Assembly (NCBI GenBank): GCA_017694765.1
Contig: JADIML010000139.1
Span: 1-29,193 of the forward strand
Direction of reading: 5' to 3'
DNA length: 29,193 nt
From: Candidatus Scybalomonas excrementavium
GTDB lineage: Bacteria; Bacillota; Clostridia; Lachnospirales; Lachnospiraceae
In this document: positions 1 to 7,253 of the stretch, in pieces
Layout of the letters: every line of letters starts with the position of its first letter
How positions within the stretch are numbered: position 1 is the stretch's first letter
Made by a program: the position numbers and the translations under genes
The notes under the pieces: model-generated
The model's database searches: none
What the model saw: the letters and a program-made list of their open reading frames with translations, nothing else
What the model was told of the DNA's origin: nothing

Positions 1-1
1 A

Positions 2-130
2 AATGTAACATTTAGAGAAGTTTATAATAGCTCTGGGCATGAAATTACACCAACTTTAGCAGATGATGAAACACAAACTCATGCCTACGATACATTTTAT
101 CTAGGAGAGACCTACCCATTCCAGTTGTAA
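2..130 (+). pseudogene. 5' fragment of the frameshifted surface-protein gene (partial at window edge)
   Basis: An open frame enters from the left edge and stops with TAA at 128-130. It reads about 42 residues ending ...FYLGETYPFQL. The next frame is open from position 70 and gives a natural continuation (PVVTTTGYQGEEEH...) into the large downstream ORF. Restoring one C in the CC pair at 121-122 (ATTCCAG to ATTCCCAG) would fuse the two frames as ...ETYPFPVVTTTGYQ. I therefore read this as the upstream part of the same gene, cut by a one-base deletion or a sequencing/assembly error. The true N-terminus, and any signal peptide, lie outside the window. Confidence 0.6.
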
Positions 131-165
131 CAACAACGGGTTATCAAGGCGAGGAAGAACATCGA

Positions 166-2283
166 GTGAGAAGTCATTATGGAGATTGGCAAAAATATCA
201 AAAGACAACAGCCTATGATTTTGATTTAGGATTTGTATATTATGAATTATTAGAAGATAAAGAAGGAAATGAAGATCCTACCTTTTACTATCATGGTTGG
301 GGAGGTCTTAGAGCAGATGATGAAAACGATCCAAACAATTATACAGAGCTGTATACAAAGGGAGATGATTTAGTCGATGGACTTAGTCGAGAGCCTGATA
401 TGTATGTAAGACAAGAAGGATATGTCTTACTTATTAAAGGTGATATGGATATGGAACGTTTGGGAATTCGTATTTTTGCAAATAATAATATGAATGATAT
501 AAAATACAGTAATTTAGTAAAGGATGCTTGTATAAAAAGAAATATTGTATTGCCAGAAGAATTCAGTGGATATACAGCCTATGAAATTAAGACAGATTTA
601 TTGAATCAATGGTATTTTCAGCAAGGGATACCACAGATTGTATTTGGATACCTTTCTGAGCCAAACAATGTATGGGGTGGCAAGATGGAAGGAAAGGTTG
701 GATTTTCTATGAATCATGCCTTTGCAGATTCTGCAAAGTTTATGGGAGAAATCTATGATTCTACCCTTTATACAATTCGTTCTGTTCGTCATTTATATAA
801 TTTAGAAAATAATAATGCGTTATCTGGATGGGGAGGAGAAAAGAATAAATTTATCCAAACATTGGATATTGATGTAAATCGTAAAGTGAATCAGCAAATA
901 TATCCTATGAAACGGATTGAAAATATGACAGCCACTTATACTTCTGTCTATCATAAAAAATCAAAACAAACTTATAAAATTGTAGGGCTTTCTATTCAAC
1001 TTTTTGGTACGATACAAAGAACAGCTACAATGAAAGGGATCACACTTGTAGATTTGAACATTAGAAGCAATGGAGATGTGAGTGGATTTGCTACAGAAAA
1101 TTATGGAGTTATCGATAGTTGCAGTATCCGACCAAGCTCTGTAGATGGAGATGATTATGAAAGTGTTATACTTGAAGGAGATCAAGTGTATGGGTTTGTA
1201 AAAAATAATACAGAGAATGGGAGAATTGTAAATAGTTATGTTTCTGGAACACTAATTGGTAGAAATTCAGCGACAGGATTTATAGGGGAAAATCAACTAT
1301 CATCAAGAGGTATTGAGTCTTGTTATGTCAATGCGATCATTACTGGTGGTTCAAGTGCTAGTGGGTTTTTATTAAATAATAATGCGAATCGTATTATGAA
1401 TTGTTTTGTAGTAGGGAGTGTTTCATCAAATACTGGAGAAGTAGCAGGATTTGTTTTTAATAGTAATCAAACAAGTGGTGTCTATAAAAATTGTTATACA
1501 GCACTTTGGGAGTTAAGTGGAAACAGAGTTTATATGTTTGGGTTTACAAATGAAGGAGAAGAAGTTGTAGACTGTTATTGGTTAAATTCTGGCAAGGTAT
1601 CAGGGGAAGTGGTTACTCCTAATAATGCTACTCGGTATGATAGATCAAAAGCAAGAGAATATAATCAAATGAAAGCACAGAGTAAAAGTTTAGTGACCTA
1701 TAAATACGAAAGTGGAATTGTTGGAACAGATATGACGAATGACAGCTATCCATTTTTAGTTGTATCAACTCAAGATGCCTATAAAAAGTTAGAGTTTTGG
1801 GGAGACTGGCCAGGTGAACCATTAGAAACTCAAGTTGGATTTGTTTACTATGAAATAGTAGAAGGTAAGGTATATTATAATGGATACCTGGTAGACGTTA
1901 TGGAAAACGGAGTATTAGGTAGAAAAGAAATTATGACAAAAGGATATGAAAGCACAGATGGCTTATTAAGTGATCCACAAAAGCAAGTAACAAAAAGTGG
2001 ATATCTTATTTTGGCAGAAGAACAAAAAATACTTCCTAAAATGATCCAGTCTACGTCAGATAGTACTGACATTTTATCATTAAAGAAAATAAAAATAAAA
2101 GTACCAGTTGATACGGAAGTAAGACTTGCCTCCTATGAATTAGAAGAACATCTGGAAACAGATTCTAGCATTTCTAGAACTTTAAATATTGTGTTTCACA
2201 GTAGCAAGAAGAAAGAAAACGATAAAAAAATATCGTTTTCATTTACGCCAAGTAAACCAAATAGTATGGAATACAAACAATAA
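166..2283 (+). CDS. GLUG-repeat-containing surface protein, 3' part
   Basis: About 705 residues follow a possible GTG at 166, but the frame is open upstream to 70 and probably continues the 2-130 fragment, so GTG need not be a real start. The centre (residues ~285-475) has degenerate repeats of the form 'GF..N....I.NC.V.G', e.g. SGFATENYGVIDSCSI and GFVKNNTENGRIVNSYVSG. These resemble the GLUG motif of bacterial cell-surface beta-helix proteins. Flanking the core are two copies of another module (~5-92 and ~545-622) sharing GDW, GFVYYE, TKG..(S/V)DGL and GY(L/V) elements. No sortase motif or membrane anchor is visible at the Lys-rich C-terminus. A secreted or adhesive role is inferred from the repeat type. 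A rho-independent terminator follows 30 bases after the stop. Confidence 0.7.
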   Translation: MRSHYGDWQKYQKTTAYDFDLGFVYYELLEDKEGNEDPTFYYHGWGGLRADDENDPNNYTELYTKGDDLVDGLSREPDMYVRQEGYVLLIKGDMDMERLGIRIFANNNMNDIKYSNLVKDACIKRNIVLPEEFSGYTAYEIKTDLLNQWYFQQGIPQIVFGYLSEPNNVWGGKMEGKVGFSMNHAFADSAKFMGEIYDSTLYTIRSVRHLYNLENNNALSGWGGEKNKFIQTLDIDVNRKVNQQIYPMKRIENMTATYTSVYHKKSKQTYKIVGLSIQLFGTIQRTATMKGITLVDLNIRSNGDVSGFATENYGVIDSCSIRPSSVDGDDYESVILEGDQVYGFVKNNTENGRIVNSYVSGTLIGRNSATGFIGENQLSSRGIESCYVNAIITGGSSASGFLLNNNANRIMNCFVVGSVSSNTGEVAGFVFNSNQTSGVYKNCYTALWELSGNRVYMFGFTNEGEEVVDCYWLNSGKVSGEVVTPNNATRYDRSKAREYNQMKAQSKSLVTYKYESGIVGTDMTNDSYPFLVVSTQDAYKKLEFWGDWPGEPLETQVGFVYYEIVEGKVYYNGYLVDVMENGVLGRKEIMTKGYESTDGLLSDPQKQVTKSGYLILAEEQKILPKMIQSTSDSTDILSLKKIKIKVPVDTEVRLASYELEEHLETDSSISRTLNIVFHSSKKKENDKKISFSFTPSKPNSMEYKQ

Positions 2284-2312
2284 AGAATGATGAAAAAGTC
2301 TTTTTCTTAAGA

Positions 2313-2354
2313 AGGATATGGAGCCTCATTGTGATGGCTCTATGTCCTTTTTTT
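2313..2354 (+). terminator. Rho-independent terminator after the GLUG protein gene
   Basis: A 13-bp stem with two G-U wobbles, AGGATATGGAGCC (2313-2325) and GGCTCTATGTCCT (2336-2348), encloses a 10-nt loop and is followed by a run of seven T (2348-2354). Confidence 0.85.
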
Positions 2355-2362
2355 ATACGATA

Positions 2363-2371
2363 TGCTATAAT
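2363..2371 (+). promoter_or_regulatory. Extended -10 promoter element upstream of the two-component operon
   Basis: TGCTATAAT is a perfect extended -10 (TGN-TATAAT) lying just after the terminator. No good -35 is visible 17 bp upstream (2343-2348 is TGTCCT, inside the terminator stem). It probably gives basal transcription of the regulator/kinase pair. The leader would then contain the TTAAGAA repeats at 2411-2453. Confidence 0.5.
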
Positions 2372-2410
2372 CCAAATAACAAAAAGAGTATTTGGTAAAG
2401 CGATTATTCT

Positions 2411-2467
2411 AGTTAAGAAAATATTAAGAAAGTAATTGGATGTTTGTTAAGAACAATGCGGTACAAT
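2411..2467 (+). promoter_or_regulatory. Phased TTAAGAA repeats and -10 box: candidate autoregulated promoter
   Basis: AGTTAAGAA (2411-2419), TATTAAGAA (2422-2430) and TGTTAAGAA (2445-2453) start 11 and then 23 bases apart, one and two helical turns. A TACAAT -10 follows at 2462-2467, with no -35 at normal spacing. OmpR/PhoB-family regulators bind direct repeats of about 11-bp period that often replace the -35, so binding by the regulator encoded just downstream is a reasonable inference. Confidence 0.5.
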
Positions 2468-2519
2468 GAAATAGAAAACAGCACCGCATTTCAAAAAAGG
2501 AATGAAGGAGGAGAACAAA

Positions 2520-3215
2520 ATGTATACAGTTTTAGTGTGTGATGACGACAAAGAAATCGCGGATGCAATCGAAATTTATTTAACCAATGAGGGATATGGA
2601 GTCATAAAGGCTCATGATGGGTTTGATGCCTTAGAATGTTTGGAAAGACAAGAAGTTCATTTAATTATTATGGATATTATGATGCCTAAAATGGATGGAA
2701 TGCGAACGACTCTAAAAATTCGAGAAAGTAAAAATATCCCAATTATTATGTTGTCAGCAAAAAGTGAAGACTATGATAAAATCATGGGGCTGAATATAGG
2801 GGCTGATGACTATTTGACAAAACCATTTAATCCATTGGAATTGATTGCACGTGTAAAAAGTCAGTTAAGACGATTTACAAAATTGGGAAGTATGCCGATA
2901 CAGGCACAAGGAGTTTATCAAAATGGTGGACTGGAACTAAATGAGGAAACAAGAGAAGTAATGGTAGATGGAGAAGTAGTTAAATTGACACCAGTAGAAT
3001 TTGGAATCTTAGCTTTTTTAATAAAGGAGCCAGGAAGAGTTTTTTCTATTGATCAAATTTATGAAAATGTTTGGAAAGAACCTTCTTTTTCACCAGAAAA
3101 CACAGTTTCTGTTCACATTCGAAGAATTCGAGAAAAAATTGAAATTAATCCAAAAGAACCAAAATATGTAAAGGTGGTGTGGGGCGTTGGCTACAAAATG
3201 GAAAAATTACAGTAG
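2520..3215 (+). CDS. OmpR-family response regulator, VanR-like
   Basis: Cytoplasmic DNA-binding regulator of 231 residues. The receiver domain (1-~118) shows the acidic pocket VCDDD, the phospho-acceptor D52 in IIMDIMMPKMDG, the switch Ser in IIMLSAKSED and the conserved Lys in YLTKPFNP. The winged-helix effector domain (~135-231) has LTPVEFGIL and ends in VWGVGYKMEK, close to the VanR C-terminus. I start it at ATG 2520, which has AAGGAGG (2505-2511) 8 bases upstream, rather than the in-frame ATG at 2502, which lies immediately before that site. It overlaps the kinase gene by 29 bases, indicating co-transcription and translational coupling. Family and mechanism are clear; the signal and regulon are unknown. 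A vancomycin role is not implied, since no van resistance enzymes are nearby. Confidence 0.95.
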   Translation: MYTVLVCDDDKEIADAIEIYLTNEGYGVIKAHDGFDALECLERQEVHLIIMDIMMPKMDGMRTTLKIRESKNIPIIMLSAKSEDYDKIMGLNIGADDYLTKPFNPLELIARVKSQLRRFTKLGSMPIQAQGVYQNGGLELNEETREVMVDGEVVKLTPVEFGILAFLIKEPGRVFSIDQIYENVWKEPSFSPENTVSVHIRRIREKIEINPKEPKYVKVVWGVGYKMEKLQ

Positions 3216-5649
3216 AGCTTGGTACATAAAGCTTATTGCATGGATATTAGTCTTAGTTTGTACAGTAGGAACCATTACTTCTGTATGGTATGGAATTGTA
3301 AAATATGATGATTTTGGAGATATTGATACAAGAGAGTATATGCAACGTGAAACTTTTCGCTATGATGTAAAGGAATATACAAATGCAGTGCTCCAAATAT
3401 TACTATATGAAAATATGTCCAAAGCATATACAAAAGAAATAGTAGATGCACAAATGAAAAATGCCTATTTGATCTGGAAAGATGCAGAAGGGGAAGTTTC
3501 TTTTTACTCCTACCAAATAGCTCTAGATAGTTTTGAATTAGTAGAAAAAGCTTATATTAATTACACTTATTCAGACGAATATTATAATGCTCGAGTAAAT
3601 GAAGAGTATGATGATGTTCAAACGGCGGATACGGAAGAAAATAGTACATCAGTGCAGCAAAGTATAGAAGTACCTACAAAGGATTTAAGTTACAAAGCTT
3701 TTAAGGAAGCAAATCCAGATTTACGTGCTAATATTGAAAAATGTATGGAACTCAATCAAAATAGGGAATATCAAAAGAGTAAATATATTATAGAAAATAG
3801 TGATGTATTTACATATTCTGTTTCAAAAAATGGAGTAAAAAAAGAGGAAAATGATTGGAAGCTGATACGTGAAACATATATTACTCACCATTATCCATTC
3901 TATATTTTTTATGAAAATGGAAAAGAAACTTCAAACAAGGATTATAATGGTTCTAGGATAAAAAATACAGCAGATGCTATTGATTATTTCCTATATATGG
4001 AAGCTCCATCTTACGATCTTCCATTTGGGGAAGCAATAGCGAATTCTGATGGTAGTTTAATAGGAACAGATGATCCAAAAGAAGTGTATAATACATGGTT
4101 AAAAGAAAACATGGAACAGATTTTGAAGCAGTATAAAATTGCTGTAGGAATCGAGTATCAGACGTTAGCACAAAAACAGGAAAAAATGGAAGATAGTGTA
4201 CAGGCTAGTAAATATATTTTATTTTCAGCTGTGATTATGATGGTTGTACTATGTTTTAGTGTACTTTATTTAATTGTTACAACTGGAAGAAGTCCGAAAG
4301 ATCAAGAAGTTCATTTGAATTGGATAGATACTATTTGGTCAGAAATACAAGGTGTGGCTTTGATTAGTGTTGCTGGTGTAGCAATGCTTCTTCTTCGTTA
4401 TATGGTATCTGGATATTATTATACGACAGATATCAATGGAAATGATATTGAGGTAAGAAGGAATTATCTTATGAGCACATTTGGAGAGCCAATGGCAATG
4501 TTCATTGTTGCACTCATTGTTTCTCTAGGAACTATCGTTGTTGGAACTGTGATTTTATCTCAAGTAAGGCGATTAAAAGCAAGAAAATGGCTTGATGGCT
4601 TTATTTGTATCCGTTTCATTCGCTCTATTTGGAGAAAAATATGGAATATTTTTTACTCTATTTGGACAGGTGGAAGGATTATGACAAGGATGGCGTTATT
4701 AGCAGTTATTGTTCCAATTTTATCAGCAACATGGTTTGGATTACCATTTGTCATAGCCTTTTTAATTTTCTTTGGACATCGATATGTGAAAGATTTTGAA
4801 TCATTACAAGAAGGTGTAAAAAAGATTCGAAAGGGAGATTTAAACTACCAAATACAGACAGAAAATGAAAGTGTCATACGGGAAGTGGCAGAGGATGTCA
4901 ATGCAATTTCAGAAGGGCTTAAAAATGCCATTGATTCCGAAATCCGTTCAGAGAGAATGAAGACAGAGCTTATTTCCAATGTTTCTCATGATATTAAGAC
5001 ACCACTAACTTCCATTATTACTTATGTAGACTTGTTGAAGAAAGAAGAGATTGAGAATGAAATGGCAAAAGAATATATACTTGTTCTTGAAAATAAGGCA
5101 AATCGGTTAAAAGTATTAACCGATGATCTTTTCGAAGCAGCAAAAGCAAGCAGTGGAGATATGCCAGTTCATCTTGAGAAAGTGAATATGCAGTCTTTTA
5201 TACAGCAATCACTCGGAGAATTTGAAGATAAGTTTCAAGAAGTAGGAATTACAATGCGTGTTATGATGACAGAAGAACCACTTTATATAACAGCCGATGG
5301 TAGGCTGATGTGGAGAGTGATTTCCAACTTATTAAATAACGTTGTAAAATATTCACAAGCAGGAAGCCGTGTTTATTTAGAGGTAGAAGAAGATACTAAG
5401 GATGAACAAGTGATTATGACATTAAAAAATATTTCTGCCTATGAATTAAATGTCAGCGCAAAAGAGCTAATGGAACGTTTTACGAGAGGAGATGAATCAA
5501 GGAGTACCGAAGGAAGTGGTCTTGGGTTAAGCATAGCAAATAGCTTAATTGAGCTACAAAACGGACACTTTGAAATCTCAATTGATGGAGATCTTTTTAA
5601 AGTAAAAATAACAATGCCTGTTTATAGGGAAACACTACGCGAAGGATAG
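3187..5649 (+). CDS. Membrane sensor histidine kinase, partner of the upstream regulator
   Basis: An 820-residue kinase starting at TTG 3187, with AAGGTGG (3171-3177) 9 bases upstream inside the regulator gene. TM1 (~11-35) is followed by a large extracytoplasmic domain (~36-340), then TM segments at ~343-365, 387-408, 436-458 and a hydrophobic stretch at ~500-535. A HAMP-like linker (~535-590) follows. HisKA has NVSHDIKTPLTS with phospho-acceptor H601. HATPase_c has the N-box (SNLLNNVVKYS) and G2-box (EGSGLGLSIANSL). The usual DxGxG G1 box is not recognisable: the strand before the ATP lid reads MTLKNISAYEL. This variant occurs, from memory, in other clostridial VanS-like kinases, and the rest of the ATP site is intact, so activity is likely. 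The extracellular domain is unfamiliar and the ligand unknown. Confidence 0.93.
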   Translation: MATKWKNYSRAWYIKLIAWILVLVCTVGTITSVWYGIVKYDDFGDIDTREYMQRETFRYDVKEYTNAVLQILLYENMSKAYTKEIVDAQMKNAYLIWKDAEGEVSFYSYQIALDSFELVEKAYINYTYSDEYYNARVNEEYDDVQTADTEENSTSVQQSIEVPTKDLSYKAFKEANPDLRANIEKCMELNQNREYQKSKYIIENSDVFTYSVSKNGVKKEENDWKLIRETYITHHYPFYIFYENGKETSNKDYNGSRIKNTADAIDYFLYMEAPSYDLPFGEAIANSDGSLIGTDDPKEVYNTWLKENMEQILKQYKIAVGIEYQTLAQKQEKMEDSVQASKYILFSAVIMMVVLCFSVLYLIVTTGRSPKDQEVHLNWIDTIWSEIQGVALISVAGVAMLLLRYMVSGYYYTTDINGNDIEVRRNYLMSTFGEPMAMFIVALIVSLGTIVVGTVILSQVRRLKARKWLDGFICIRFIRSIWRKIWNIFYSIWTGGRIMTRMALLAVIVPILSATWFGLPFVIAFLIFFGHRYVKDFESLQEGVKKIRKGDLNYQIQTENESVIREVAEDVNAISEGLKNAIDSEIRSERMKTELISNVSHDIKTPLTSIITYVDLLKKEEIENEMAKEYILVLENKANRLKVLTDDLFEAAKASSGDMPVHLEKVNMQSFIQQSLGEFEDKFQEVGITMRVMMTEEPLYITADGRLMWRVISNLLNNVVKYSQAGSRVYLEVEEDTKDEQVIMTLKNISAYELNVSAKELMERFTRGDESRSTEGSGLGLSIANSLIELQNGHFEISIDGDLFKVKITMPVYRETLREG

Positions 5650-5707
5650 AAAATTTGCACTCTCGAACACTCCAAAACATGGAAAAATTTCAAAATGGAA
5701 AAAATGT

Positions 5708-5736
5708 TTGCATAATGTAACAGAATATGGTATATT
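5708..5736 (+). promoter_or_regulatory. Sigma-A promoter of the 3D-domain protein gene
   Basis: -35 TTGCAT (5708-5713), a 17-bp spacer and -10 TATATT (5731-5736). Transcription would start near 5743, giving a leader of about 60 nt. One TGTAAC half-site (5716-5721) lies in the spacer. Confidence 0.6.
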
Positions 5737-5737
5737 A

Positions 5738-5754
5738 TGTAAAGAATTTGTAAC
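5738..5754 (+). promoter_or_regulatory. WalR-type box (TGTWAH-N5-TGTWAH) at the 3D-protein promoter
   Basis: TGTAAAGAATTTGTAAC matches the WalR (YycF) consensus TGTWAH-N5-TGTWAH exactly. A further TGTAAC lies 22 bp upstream (5716), two periods of 11 bp away. Because it overlaps the predicted start site, the geometry suggests repression by a bound OmpR-family regulator. Which regulator binds is inferred; the neighbouring two-component system is a candidate. Confidence 0.5.
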
Positions 5755-5801
5755 AATTAAGAAACGGAAATGAAATTAATTAAAATTTGGAGGATGTATT
5801 C

Positions 5802-6266
5802 ATGAGAATGTGGAAGAGAGCAATAGCAGTTGCCATGGCAGTAGGGGTTTGTTTACATACACCAGCACAGGTTTTAGCAACAACAAAAGCAGAAACTGTC
5901 CAAGAAATCAACACAGACGCAGAAAATACAAACAACGAAGTAACAAATACAATGACTGCTATTAAAGCAATGAGTGTGTCAAAAAAGGCAGCACAAAATA
6001 AAAGATATATTGGAAAGTTTAAAGTATATGCATATAGTGGGGGAGGGATTACTGCATCTGGAGCTAGAACAAGAGCAAATCGTACAGTCGCAGTGGATCC
6101 AAGAGTTATCCCATTGGGAACGAAAATTATGGTGAATGGAAAAGTTTATGTGGCAGAAGATACTGGTGGAGCAATTAAAGGGAATACATTAGATATTTAT
6201 ATGCCATCGGAATCTGCATGTAGACAATGGGGCGTTAGAACTTGTAAAGTATATATTTTAGGCTAG
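5802..6266 (+). CDS. Secreted 3D-domain cell-wall protein
   Basis: A 154-residue exported protein. The N-terminus has a basic stretch, a hydrophobic core and a likely signal peptidase site (..AQVLA-TTKAE). After a Thr/Asn-rich linker, the C-terminal ~85 residues form a 3D domain (Pfam 3D, MltA-like double-psi barrel). The three signature Asp lie in VAVDPRVIPLGT, AEDTGGAIKG and TLDIYMP. Members act on peptidoglycan, e.g. Bacillus YocH and the C-terminal domain of resuscitation-promoting-like factors. I choose ATG 5802, with GGAGG (5789-5793) 8 bases upstream, over the in-frame TTG at 5787, which overlaps that site. There are no LysM or SH3 anchoring domains, so it is a minimal 3D protein. It sits about 150 bp after the kinase gene with its own promoter and a WalR-type box; yocH is a known WalR target in Bacillus. 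Confidence 0.88.
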   Translation: MRMWKRAIAVAMAVGVCLHTPAQVLATTKAETVQEINTDAENTNNEVTNTMTAIKAMSVSKKAAQNKRYIGKFKVYAYSGGGITASGARTRANRTVAVDPRVIPLGTKIMVNGKVYVAEDTGGAIKGNTLDIYMPSESACRQWGVRTCKVYILG

Positions 6267-6282
6267 ATTCTTTTTTGGTTTG

Positions 6283-6342
6283 TCATAAAAGGAAATTATA
6301 GTAAAATAATACTAAAATAAAAGAACGAAAAATTTGTATAAT
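6283..6342 (+). promoter_or_regulatory. Candidate promoters for the spore-protein gene
   Basis: Two overlapping possibilities. A forespore-type pair is TCATA (6283-6287), 17 bp, AATAATA (6305-6311), near the sigma-G consensus GHATR / CATXHTA with one mismatch in each box. A sigma-A-type -10 TATAAT (6337-6342) follows but lacks a visible -35. Given the product, the sigma-G-type reading is biologically attractive but the match is imperfect. Confidence 0.35.
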
Positions 6343-6356
6343 TTTAAAAAAGAACG

Positions 6357-6388
6357 ACCACACTCTATCAAAAAGGAGTGTGGTTTTT
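6357..6388 (+). promoter_or_regulatory. Leader hairpin masking the SD of the spore-protein gene (terminator-like)
   Basis: ACCACACTC (6357-6365) and GAGTGTGGT (6376-6384) form a perfect 9-bp stem with a 10-nt loop, followed by TTTTT running straight into the ATG at 6389. The only good Shine-Dalgarno, AAAGGAG (6372-6378), is split between loop and 3' arm. The element could sequester the SD, terminate upstream readthrough at the gene boundary, or both. Confidence 0.6.
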
Positions 6389-6703
6389 ATGTCCAAAAAT
6401 AATACAAAAAAAGAGCTAAAATTAATTCGCAATTCCAATTCATTAGAAGATTTAACAACAGAACAAAAAATGAAATATGAAATTGCAAAAGAACTTGGCT
6501 TATATGAACAAGTGATAGAAAAAGGATGGCAATCATTATCTGCAAAACAAACCGGAAAGATTGGTGGTATGATGACAAGGAGAAAGAAAGAGTTACAAGC
6601 CAAAGAACACCATATCGATCCAAGTGTTAGCAAGGAGGCGATTCGTACAGATGTGGATGGTACCAATGATGTTCTAAAATTTGAGGATTCGCCGAAACTT
6701 TAA
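6389..6703 (+). CDS. Small acid-soluble spore protein, alpha/beta-type (SspF-like)
   Basis: A 104-residue basic/polar protein without membrane or signal segments. The central part (~25-70) carries the SASP signature: KMKYEIAKELGLYEQV, then KGWQSLSAKQTGKIGGMMTRR. The 'KYEIA.ELG' helix, the 'GW' seen in SspF-type proteins and the 'GKIGG.M..R' second helix are all recognisable. Such proteins coat DNA in the forespore and protect it from UV and heat. The ~30-residue tail after the SASP region is longer than in classical members. Start chosen at ATG 6389 (SD AAAGGAG, 10-base spacing); an upstream in-frame GTG at 6380 lies inside the hairpin arm. The gene stands alone between a cell-wall protein and a thioesterase. 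It is the main direct evidence that the organism sporulates. Confidence 0.85.
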   Translation: MSKNNTKKELKLIRNSNSLEDLTTEQKMKYEIAKELGLYEQVIEKGWQSLSAKQTGKIGGMMTRRKKELQAKEHHIDPSVSKEAIRTDVDGTNDVLKFEDSPKL

Positions 6704-6732
6704 TCTATTTACTGTTCAAATATATCCTCTTA

Positions 6733-6741
6733 TGATACAAT
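6733..6741 (+). promoter_or_regulatory. Extended -10 promoter for the thioesterase gene
   Basis: TGATACAAT fits TGN-TACAAT. The -35 region at the proper distance (6713-6718, TGTTCA) is weak, as is usual for extended -10 promoters. Confidence 0.45.
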
Positions 6742-6837
6742 ATAGATGATAAAAAAGAACGATAGAAAACTATGTATGGATTCTGTGTAAAAGTATAAGA
6801 ATGAATCAAGAAAAGAAACGAATAAGAGGAGAATATA

Positions 6838-7233
6838 ATGGCATTAGAAGTAGGAATGGAATGGAAGATAGAACGAGAAGTAACCAGTGAATGTACAGCG
6901 AAAGCGTTAGGAAGTGGAGGGCTTCTTGTTTATGGAACTCCTGCGATGATTCTTTTGATGGAAAAGACAGCATTTCAGTTGGCAGAAAAAGAGCTAGAAG
7001 AAGGAATGACAACAGTTGGTACTTCTTTAGATGTGAAGCATATATCTGCAAGTCCTGTAGGAAGTAAGATTACTTGTCATGCAAAACTGATAGAAATTGA
7101 TAGAAAGCGTCTTGTATTTGAAGTAGTAGCCTTCGATAACCAAGGCAAAATTGGAGAAGGGACTCATGAACGCTTTCTTGTCCATGGAGAGAAGTTTCTT
7201 GCGAAAGCAGAAGAAAAATTAGAAAAAAATTAA
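6838..7233 (+). CDS. FlK-type hotdog-fold acyl-CoA thioesterase
   Basis: A 131-residue single-domain hotdog protein resembling fluoroacetyl-CoA thioesterase (FlK) and the many uncharacterised 'thioesterase family' homologues in anaerobes. The candidate catalytic triad T34 (YGTPAM), E42 (LLMEK) and H68 (DVKHIS) has exactly the spacing of T42/E50/H76 in FlK (8 and 26 residues). The C-terminal strand GEGTHERFLV is also typical. It would hydrolyse a short-chain acyl-CoA in the cytoplasm. The natural substrate in non-Streptomyces members is unknown and fluoroacetate is unlikely. ATG 6838 is preceded by AGGAG with good spacing. It is monocistronic, ending at a bidirectional terminator shared with the convergent membrane-protein gene. 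Confidence 0.85.
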   Translation: MALEVGMEWKIEREVTSECTAKALGSGGLLVYGTPAMILLMEKTAFQLAEKELEEGMTTVGTSLDVKHISASPVGSKITCHAKLIEIDRKRLVFEVVAFDNQGKIGEGTHERFLVHGEKFLAKAEEKLEKN

Positions 7234-7253
7234 AAAAGAAGTCAGAAAGGAAA

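Noticed and set aside
2502..2519. Upstream ATG for the response regulator
   Set aside because: It sits directly before the AAGGAGG that serves the ATG at 2520, and receiver domains of this family begin at about that second Met.
2520..5649. Vancomycin-resistance regulator assignment (vanRS) for the two-component pair
   Set aside because: The C-terminus of the regulator is VanR-like, but no vanH/A/X-type genes are nearby, and VanRS-like pairs with other roles are common in Clostridia.
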